From NCBI GenBank assembly GCA_964396505.1, contig CAYNFJ010000107.1, positions 1 through 7,144 of the forward strand: a stretch of DNA of 7,144 nt. The letters are read 5' to 3'. The notes below the pieces were generated by a model. That model searched no databases, was not told the DNA's origin, and was given only the letters and a program-made list of their open reading frames with translations. A program made the translations under genes and the position numbers. The stretch is from DQTL01 sp964396505 (lineage in GTDB: Bacteria > Bacteroidota > Bacteroidia > Flavobacteriales > Flavobacteriaceae). Numbering within the stretch: position 1 is the first letter of the stretch; each line of letters starts with the position of its first letter. Of the stretch, positions 1-5,404 are shown piece by piece.

Positions 1-582
1 AACTTCATCCGGTATATATTTTTTTAATGTGTCGCGCCAAGCTGGTAAGTCAACTTCTTCTAAGTTATTAGTCAACATTTTACGCCAATTAGTTTTATCA
101 CTCACATGTGCTTTTAATGCCACTTCAGCTATACCCGCTAGATATCTATTGGGGGTTTCCAATATGACCAATGCTTCGTGTGCTCCTTGGTCAATCCATC
201 GAGTAGGCAGTTGGCTTTTACGCGTTACCCCTACTTTTACATTGCTGGAATTGGCTAAATATACAATATGAGGTTTTAATTGCACCTCTTTCTCATACGC
301 CAAATCCCGATCGGCTATACCCAAATGTGCTTTACTCAACTCCGGATGCATAATCCAATCACCGGCTTGTGGTAAAGCGTAATAACAATCATAGCAATAA
401 CCTTGAGCAAAAATTTTTTTATCCTTGCCACAACCCAAACACTGATAGTGTTCAAATTGTATTTCCAAGTTTCTTTCCAGCAGTTGATTTGCTTGAATAA
501 TATCCGATTCCATATCCAAATAATAGGTAATAGGGTCGGTATGCTCCGTTTGCATTTTGCGAAGAACGCCTTGATATTTCAT
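1..582 (-). CDS. DUF2797 family protein, 3' end outside window
   Basis: This gene reads leftwards from the ATG at 582-580 and is still open after 194 codons at the window edge, so its C-terminus is missing. I recognise the protein as the flavobacterial DUF2797 family, whose function is unknown. Visible parts are an N-terminal segment beginning MKYQGVLRKMQ, a four-cysteine zinc-ribbon-like cluster (C48, C51, C63, C66 as CLGC and CYDC), and a conserved central block around residues 104-133 (IVYLANSSNVKVGVTR, then R128 and DQG). A glutamate follows at E153 in AGIAEVALK. The spacing of Y108, K116/G118, R128 and E153 resembles a GIY-YIG nuclease core, but that is inference. There is no signal peptide or membrane segment, so the protein is probably cytoplasmic. 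No Shine-Dalgarno sequence is visible; the start was chosen because the product then begins with the family's usual N-terminus. The gene lies downstream of hppA on the same strand, behind a terminator. Confidence 0.85.
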   Translation of the reverse strand, partial: MKYQGVLRKMQTEHTDPITYYLDMESDIIQANQLLERNLEIQFEHYQCLGCGKDKKIFAQGYCYDCYYALPQAGDWIMHPELSKAHLGIADRDLAYEKEVQLKPHIVYLANSSNVKVGVTRKSQLPTRWIDQGAHEALVILETPNRYLAGIAEVALKAHVSDKTNWRKMLTNNLEEVDLPAWRDTLKKYIPDEV

Positions 583-616
583 ATACGATACTTTATAAGA
601 TCCTGCAAAGTACTAT

Positions 617-647
617 AAAAAAACGACTCCGGAATACCGGAGCCGTT
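617..647 (-). terminator. Rho-independent terminator of hppA
   Basis: Read on the minus strand, an 11-bp stem (arms 637-647 and 622-632) with a 4-base loop at 633-636 is followed by a run of seven T (623-617), partly within the stem base. The stem contains one G-T pair on this strand, which becomes a C-A mismatch on the plus strand, so the structure favours minus-strand transcription. It begins 26 bases beyond the hppA stop codon. Confidence 0.88.
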
Positions 648-673
648 GAATCAATTTTTATAAAGAAATTATA

Positions 674-3070
674 TTATTTTACGGTGTGCTTTTCGATATA
701 ATCTTGAGCCTCTTTACCGGTTAATTCTTCTTTTGAAGTGATTACACTTCCATCGGCATTGGTAGTCGTGGTCTGAATCTTAATTGTAGATTGATTCCCT
801 GAAGTAGATAAAGCTACTTCTTTTTCTACTTGCGTTGTATTTGAATTATCAGCTACTACTATTTCAACAGTATTGGTATCAGCCGTAGTTGCATCAGTAC
901 CCCAAATTTGATATAAGGTAGGCGCAATCACCAAAGCCACAACGGACATTAATTTCAATAAGATATTTAAAGAAGGACCGGAAGTATCTTTAAAAGGATC
1001 TCCCACGGTATCACCGGTTACGGCTGCTTTGTGAAGATCTGAACCTTTACCGTATTCTACTCCGTCAATTGTCACACCGTCTTCTACCATCTTTTTGGCA
1101 TTATCCCAAGCACCTCCTGCATTGGACTGAAAAATAGCCATTAATACACCCGTTACCGTTACACCGGCTAATAAACCACCCAACATCTCAGGACCACCTA
1201 AAAAGCCAATAGCCACCGGCGTAACAATTGCTAAAATACCCGGTAAAACCATTTCTCTAATAGAGGCTTCGGTAGAAATAGCGACACATTTTTCGTACTC
1301 GGCTACTCCATCTGCTTTTTCAAAAACAGCTTGTTCTTCAGGAGTAGCTTTCGACATATCCGCATCGTATTTATTCATAATAACCAGTGCTTGTTTTAAT
1401 TCGGGAATATCAGAGAATTGACGTCTTACTTCTCCAATCATCGCCATTGCAGCACGTCCCACAGCTCCCATAGAGAGTGCCGAGAAAACAAAAGGCAACA
1501 TACCACCGACTAATAAACCGGCCATAACCGTAGATTTGGAAATATCAATGCTGTTGATATGGGCTTGTTGCATAAAGGCAGAAAAAAGCGCCAATGCAGT
1601 CAATGCAGCAGAAGCAATCGCAAAACCTTTACCAATGGCAGCGGTTGTATTCCCCACAGCATCCAATTTATCAGTACGTTCTCTTACCTCTTTGGGCAAT
1701 TCAGACATTTCGGCTATTCCACCGGCATTATCCGATATAGGTCCATAAGCATCGACCGCCAATTGGATTCCGGTATTAGCTAGCATTCCTACGGCTGCAA
1801 TAGCAATACCATAAAGCCCTGCAAATTTAAAAGATAAGATAATGGCTGCCGCAATTAATAAAATAGGAATAGCGGTACTCATCATCCCGACACCTAAACC
1901 GGCAATAATGTTGGTTGCGGATCCGGTTGCAGATTGCTTGACAATACCCATCACCGGTTTGGTTCCGGTACCGGTATAGTATTCTGTAATTTTTCCTACT
2001 CCCAAACCGGCTAATAGCCCTACGATAGTGGCAATAAACACACCCATAGAGGTATAATCATGTCCGTTAAGAGACCATGCTTCCGGTAAGAATTGTTTAA
2101 TCATTATATAAGAAACTACAATCATAATACCGGCAGATAAAAATTCACCGATATTCAAAGCAGTTTGAGGATTTCCTCCTTCTTTAGTTTTTACGAAGAA
2201 AGTTCCGATGATGGAAACAACAATACCTACACCGGCAAGCGCTAAAGGAAGCATTATGGGACCTAGTTTATATGCTGAGAAAGCGGGAATTGTAAAGAAT
2301 GCAGCCCCTAAAACCATCGTAGCAATAATAGAACCTACAAAAGACTCGAACAAGTCAGCACCCATACCGGCGACATCTCCTACATTATCTCCTACATTAT
2401 CGGCAATGGTAGCGGGATTCAACGGATGGTCTTCAGGAATTCCTGCTTCTACCTTACCGACTAGATCGGCACCCACATCGGCAGCTTTGGTATAAATACC
2501 TCCACCTACTCTGGCAAATAGTGCAATAGAGGAAGCACCAAGTGAAAAACCGGATAATACATTCAATACCGTCGTAACATTACTGATGGTATCCACTCCG
2601 TAAATAGCGCTGTAGATTAAAAATAAGACACTCAATCCAAAGACTCCCAAAGAAACAACCCCTAATCCCATCACGGCACCACCGGAAAAAGCGACTTCCA
2701 AAGCTTTATTTAAAGAAGTTCTGGCTGCTTGTGTAGTTCGTACATTGGCTTTTGTAGCCACGCGCATACCTATAAATCCGGCTAAAGCCGACATCAAGGC
2801 ACCTACCACAAACGAAAGAGCAACTAAGGCTGTTGAGTGTTCCTCATTACTCCCTTTAAAAATTAATAATACAGCCACTGCTATAACAAAAAAGGCTAGA
2901 ACTTTATATTCTGCCTTTAGAAACGCCATAGCACCATCGGCTATATGTTTGGCAATATGTGCCATTTTCTCAGTCCCTACTTCTTGCTTACTAACCCAAG
3001 AAGATTTAATAAACATATAAATAAAGCCGAAAATGGCTAGCACAGGTAAAATAAATGTAATGTTTTCCAT
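674..3070 (-). CDS. hppA: K+-dependent membrane-bound ion-pumping pyrophosphatase
   Basis: This integral inner-membrane enzyme hydrolyses pyrophosphate and uses the energy to pump H+ and/or Na+ out of the cytoplasm. The 798-residue product is hydrophobic throughout, consistent with the family's 16 membrane helices. Pyrophosphate/Mg-binding signatures are present: DVGADLVGKVE (198-208), DNVGDNVGD (224-232), DAYGPISDNAGGIAEM (440-455), FQSNAGGAWDNAKK (647-660) and the final HKAAVTGDTVGDPFKDTSGP (680-699). GNTTAAIGKG (473-482) has Ala477 and Gly480 where K+-independent enzymes have Lys and Thr, so this is the K+-dependent class. Glu242 in DLFES is the gate position used by Na+ pumps and some H+ pumps; the ion cannot be settled here. 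The family is usually about 650-750 residues; here a hydrophilic tail of about 75 residues (724-798) follows the last helix. The ATG at 3070 is preceded by a good promoter and no Shine-Dalgarno. The gene appears monocistronic, with a terminator just after the stop. Confidence 0.97.
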   Translation of the reverse strand: MENITFILPVLAIFGFIYMFIKSSWVSKQEVGTEKMAHIAKHIADGAMAFLKAEYKVLAFFVIAVAVLLIFKGSNEEHSTALVALSFVVGALMSALAGFIGMRVATKANVRTTQAARTSLNKALEVAFSGGAVMGLGVVSLGVFGLSVLFLIYSAIYGVDTISNVTTVLNVLSGFSLGASSIALFARVGGGIYTKAADVGADLVGKVEAGIPEDHPLNPATIADNVGDNVGDVAGMGADLFESFVGSIIATMVLGAAFFTIPAFSAYKLGPIMLPLALAGVGIVVSIIGTFFVKTKEGGNPQTALNIGEFLSAGIMIVVSYIMIKQFLPEAWSLNGHDYTSMGVFIATIVGLLAGLGVGKITEYYTGTGTKPVMGIVKQSATGSATNIIAGLGVGMMSTAIPILLIAAAIILSFKFAGLYGIAIAAVGMLANTGIQLAVDAYGPISDNAGGIAEMSELPKEVRERTDKLDAVGNTTAAIGKGFAIASAALTALALFSAFMQQAHINSIDISKSTVMAGLLVGGMLPFVFSALSMGAVGRAAMAMIGEVRRQFSDIPELKQALVIMNKYDADMSKATPEEQAVFEKADGVAEYEKCVAISTEASIREMVLPGILAIVTPVAIGFLGGPEMLGGLLAGVTVTGVLMAIFQSNAGGAWDNAKKMVEDGVTIDGVEYGKGSDLHKAAVTGDTVGDPFKDTSGPSLNILLKLMSVVALVIAPTLYQIWGTDATTADTNTVEIVVADNSNTTQVEKEVALSTSGNQSTIKIQTTTTNADGSVITSKEELTGKEAQDYIEKHTVK

Positions 3071-3116
3071 AACTGATGTTAAGATATCTAAATATTAGTT
3101 TTTGTTAAAATGTGTG

Positions 3117-3146
3117 CAAAAGTAGTGAAATTCTGATTGATAACAA
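3117..3146 (-). promoter_or_regulatory. Bacteroidetes-type promoter of hppA
   Basis: On the minus strand the -7 element TACTTTTG (3124-3117) matches the Bacteroidetes consensus TAnnTTTG exactly. A TTG (3146-3144) lies 19 bases upstream, within the known 17-23 base spacing for the -33 element. Transcription would begin near 3110, giving an AT-rich leader of about 40 bases before the hppA ATG. The stretch 3147-3171 between this promoter and the neighbouring terminator shows no further signal. Confidence 0.8.
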
Positions 3147-3171
3147 GTTAACAACCCATTTTTTCACCCAC

Positions 3172-3207
3172 AAAAAAATCCCTTGTCGTCAAAAACAAGG
3201 GATTTTT
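3172..3207 (-). terminator. Rho-independent terminator of the Omp28-like gene
   Basis: A 12-bp perfect stem (arms 3196-3207 and 3174-3185, core CAAGGGA/TCCCTTG) with a 10-base loop is followed on the minus strand by a T run (3178-3172). It lies about 25 bases past the stop codon of the Omp28-like gene and upstream of the hppA promoter, so the two minus-strand genes are separate transcription units. The A/T-rich stem base would also give a T run on the plus strand, but no plus-strand gene ends here. Confidence 0.88.
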
Positions 3208-3232
3208 GTAATTATAAAGTGATCAATTGTCC

Positions 3233-4747
3233 TTAATCAAAGTCTTTATCCTCACCTATATCGGCTTTTTGTACATTGATAGCTGTTTTACTATCACCTT
3301 TTACAACAAAAGCAATTAAATGAATATTATCAGGATCGTGTACATCACTTTGACCTGTTCCAACGGGAATAGCCACATTAAAGTTTCTGGTATAGACACC
3401 TCCGGCAACCGTTTCTGCTGAAGGAATAACATCCCCATATACATCGGTAAAAGCTTTGCGAACTACATAGTTATATTCAAAATTAGGAATAGGGTCACCC
3501 AATTGGTAAACCGGTGTCGAGGCATCGTCATTGTAATAGTTAACTTGGTCATAGTGTAACCCGTCTTCTAAGACATAGAGCACTAATTTCAATTCTTCTG
3601 TATAAGTTAAATCAAAACCTACTTTGACCGTAATATCCAAATTATTTCCGGTACGGGTTGAATTAATAGCAAGACCCAGCCCAACCAATTCTGCCTGTGC
3701 ATTGTTGAGTTGTGATTGAGATTCATCCCAAGTTAAGGTTCTATTAATTTTACCGGTTGGGAATCCACTTACATTAAAAGTACTTTCCATACTAGCCGCA
3801 TATTCGTATTTCATTTCAGTATCATCGTGAATAGCTGCCGGAATAATATTGGCGTTTTGAGCAACAGCATCTTCTATTTTCCACCATAATCTCGGACAAT
3901 AACCACACCAAGTACCGGTATAATCTTCTACTAATACTTTGGTAGTATAGTTTGATGCGACAACAGTAAAAGTTTGTGTACTACTTTGAATTCCATCATA
4001 AACTGCATAAACATCATAATCACCTAGCGCCTGAGGGGTATAAACATTCCCTGTAATAGCAGATCCATTGACATAAAAAGTAGCTAAATTGGATAAATCT
4101 CTATCCAAATTATCTGTCGCTGTAAAAGTGACCGATTGAGTCAAAAACAGCATCGGATTATCCATTGTAACAGCTAAACTTTCATACCCAACGGTAGCTG
4201 TAGCAGTAATCTCAGGAGATACGATGATATCATTTAACTTGGCATACACTTGATAATCACCGGCTGTATCCGGATCAAAGGAATTTCCGGTTATTTCATT
4301 ATCATTCACATAAAATGTACATTGGCTCGTATAATTATTGCCATTACTACCGGTAGCCGTAAACTCAAAGGGATCCAATTCAATATAAGTAGGATTAGGA
4401 TTGGCTTCTACTGTTAAGTCTAGCGTGTTTGCTGTAATGGTAATAGGTGAAGAAGTAAGATTATCTTTTTTGGCATATACCTCATAAGTTCCTGCAGCAG
4501 GAGGATCAAACGTATTACCTGATATTTGATTACCATCTACAAAAAAAGTACTTGATGAAGTATAAGTAACGTTGTCATTTCCTTTAACTCTAAAGGTAAA
4601 ATGACTTAATCCGTAATAAATAGGGTCTTGCAATGCCGTGACGGTTATAGAAGACAGTCCCCCGTCATCTCCTCCACCGGAAGATTTTTTACAAGAGGTT
4701 GTTGTCAACAACGGTAACAATAGTAACAAATAAATAAGTTTTTTCAT
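3233..4747 (-). CDS. Omp28-related outer-membrane lipoprotein with Ig-like repeats and thioredoxin-like domain
   Basis: The 504-residue product starts at the ATG 4747-4745 with a lipoprotein signal peptide: MKK, a leucine-rich core, and TTTSC with the lipidated Cys at residue 19. A Gly/Asp linker follows (about 20-30). Three tandem Ig-like beta repeats come next (about 33-107, 109-186, 188-265), each with a TFyV-N-I-GN core and a closing G-Y-VYA strand. The C-terminal half (from about 270) is the Omp28-type thioredoxin-like domain, with WCGYC (C281, C284) and a probable cis-proline loop GFPTGKINR (P330). It is likely anchored in the outer membrane; a thiol-disulfide role is inferred, and Omp28 proteins have no firmly assigned reaction. 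Cys143 in repeat 2 is an extra cysteine without an obvious partner. The longer frame from the GTG at 4780 was rejected because that codon overlaps the -7 promoter element. The gene diverges from the TlpA-like gene. Confidence 0.88.
   Translation of the reverse strand: MKKLIYLLLLLPLLTTTSCKKSSGGGDDGGLSSITVTALQDPIYYGLSHFTFRVKGNDNVTYTSSSTFFVDGNQISGNTFDPPAAGTYEVYAKKDNLTSSPITITANTLDLTVEANPNPTYIELDPFEFTATGSNGNNYTSQCTFYVNDNEITGNSFDPDTAGDYQVYAKLNDIIVSPEITATATVGYESLAVTMDNPMLFLTQSVTFTATDNLDRDLSNLATFYVNGSAITGNVYTPQALGDYDVYAVYDGIQSSTQTFTVVASNYTTKVLVEDYTGTWCGYCPRLWWKIEDAVAQNANIIPAAIHDDTEMKYEYAASMESTFNVSGFPTGKINRTLTWDESQSQLNNAQAELVGLGLAINSTRTGNNLDITVKVGFDLTYTEELKLVLYVLEDGLHYDQVNYYNDDASTPVYQLGDPIPNFEYNYVVRKAFTDVYGDVIPSAETVAGGVYTRNFNVAIPVGTGQSDVHDPDNIHLIAFVVKGDSKTAINVQKADIGEDKDFD
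3953..4651 (-). repeat. Three tandem Ig-like domain repeats inside the Omp28-like gene
   Basis: Three units of about 75-78 codons encode similar beta-sandwich segments. Each contains a TFfV/TFYV strand, an N-x-I-[ST]-GN turn, and an AG/LG-[TD]-Y-x-VYA strand near its end. Similarity is clear in protein but weak in DNA, so the duplication is old rather than a recent or slippage-prone repeat. The units separate the lipid anchor from the thioredoxin-like domain and probably act as a stalk. Confidence 0.65.
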
Positions 4748-4779
4748 TTTTTGGTATAGATTTTGAGATTTATAATGCA

Positions 4780-4787
4780 CAAAACTA
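4780..4787 (-). promoter_or_regulatory. -7 promoter element of the Omp28-like gene
   Basis: On the minus strand, TAGTTTTG matches the Bacteroidetes TAnnTTTG consensus and lies 32 bases upstream of the chosen ATG at 4747. No TTG is found at the expected -33 spacing, so the promoter is incomplete by consensus. The element overlaps the first base of a GTG at 4780, which argues against that GTG being the start codon. Confidence 0.55.
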
Positions 4788-4831
4788 AATTTTTTATTTT
4801 AAATATAGACTTTTTTTGGTCATATTTTTAC

Positions 4832-4839
4832 TAATTTTG
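4832..4839 (+). promoter_or_regulatory. -7 promoter element of the TlpA-like gene
   Basis: TAATTTTG matches TAnnTTTG and sits 19 bases before the ATG at 4859. The nearest upstream TTTG (4815-4818) leaves only a 13-base spacer, shorter than the usual 17-23, so the -33 element is doubtful. The very short leader leaves little room for a ribosome-binding site, and no Shine-Dalgarno is seen. Confidence 0.5.
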
Positions 4840-4858
4840 CAATTTTAAATCCCATAAT

Positions 4859-5344
4859 ATGAAAAATCTATTTCTCAGTCTTCTTTTTATCTCTTTTTCT
4901 TTACTAATTACTGCTCAGACTTCACTTCCGACTGTTTCCTTAAAAAATTTGGATGGCACGCCTTTCAACACGGCTACAATAAACAGTGACAAGCCTGTAA
5001 TTATCAGCTTTTGGGCCACTTGGTGTGTGCCTTGTATTGAGGAACTAGACGCCATTGCCGACGAATATGATGATTGGCAATCAGAAACCGGTGTAAGCCT
5101 GATTGCTGTTTCGGTAGATGATGCCCGCTCGCAATCTCGTGTAAAACCAATGGCAAATGGAAAATCCTGGGACTATACTGTCTTACTGGACCCTAAACAA
5201 GAATTAAAACGTGCTTTGAATGTAACATCCGTCCCGCATGTTTTCATCTTGTATAAAGGAAAAATTGTCTATAATCATTCCGGATATACAGAAGGTTCTG
5301 AACAAATACTCTATGAAAAAATACAAGAACTGATACAACAATAA
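4859..5344 (+). CDS. TlpA-like periplasmic thioredoxin (thiol-disulfide oxidoreductase)
   Basis: The 161-residue product has a signal peptide (1-19, cleavage probably after Ala19 in LLITAQT) and then a single thioredoxin fold of the TlpA/ResA/AhpC-TSA type. The active site is FWATWCVPC (51-59), with Cys56 as the exposed nucleophile and Cys59 as the resolving residue. The cis-proline is P126 in TSVPHVFIL, and a YKGKIVYNHSGY strand-turn follows. The length is that of a minimal secreted TlpA domain, with no extra N-terminal DUF or DsbD-like membrane part. It should act in the periplasm, probably reducing disulfides; the CVPC dipeptide fits a reductase, but the client and electron donor are not visible. 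It lies divergent to the Omp28-like gene, which also has a thioredoxin-like CxxC, and 60 bases upstream of the DUF6029 gene, with which it may be co-transcribed through a hairpin. Confidence 0.92.
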   Translation: MKNLFLSLLFISFSLLITAQTSLPTVSLKNLDGTPFNTATINSDKPVIISFWATWCVPCIEELDAIADEYDDWQSETGVSLIAVSVDDARSQSRVKPMANGKSWDYTVLLDPKQELKRALNVTSVPHVFILYKGKIVYNHSGYTEGSEQILYEKIQELIQQ

Positions 5345-5360
5345 ATACTATTTCATCTAC

Positions 5361-5391
5361 AAGCATGCTGTTTTTGCATGCTTTTCTTTTT
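5361..5391 (+). terminator. Terminator-like hairpin between the TlpA-like and DUF6029 genes
   Basis: An 8-bp perfect stem AAGCATGC/GCATGCTT (5361-5368 and 5376-5383) with a 7-base T-rich loop is followed by TTCTTTTT (to 5391). It starts 16 bases after the TlpA-like stop and ends 13 bases before the DUF6029 ATG. It could terminate the thioredoxin transcript fully or partly. I see no convincing TAnnTTTG promoter between it and the DUF6029 gene, so partial read-through is plausible. An in-frame ATG at 5378 falls inside the right arm. Confidence 0.68.
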
Positions 5392-5404
5392 AAAACTAAC
5401 CAAA

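Noticed and set aside
604..615. Promoter-like TAGTACTTTGCA upstream of the DUF2797 gene
   Set aside because: The spacing between TA and TTTG does not fit TAnnTTTG and there is no TTG at a proper distance, so it is not listed as a feature.
29..618. Plus-strand open frames of 80 and 71 codons opposite the DUF2797 gene
   Set aside because: The minus strand encodes a clearly recognisable family in this stretch; the plus-strand products look like reverse-frame artefacts.
2374..2401. Short tandem DNA repeat (CTACATTATCTC-like units) in hppA
   Set aside because: It encodes the family-conserved DNVGDNVGD catalytic motif, so it reflects protein constraint rather than a repeat element.
1536..3020. 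Several plus-strand open frames of 70-95 codons opposite hppA
   Set aside because: They lie entirely antisense to a well-conserved gene, overlap one another in different frames, and show no recognisable protein features or promoter.
4745..4780. Alternative GTG start for the Omp28-like gene, adding 11 residues
   Set aside because: The GTG overlaps the TAGTTTTG promoter element, so it would lie at or before the transcription start. The added residues also precede a standard MKK lipoprotein signal peptide.
5378..5404. Alternative ATG start for the DUF6029 gene, adding 9 residues
   Set aside because: The codon is inside the right arm of a terminator-like hairpin, and the inner ATG at 5405 gives a normal signal peptide.
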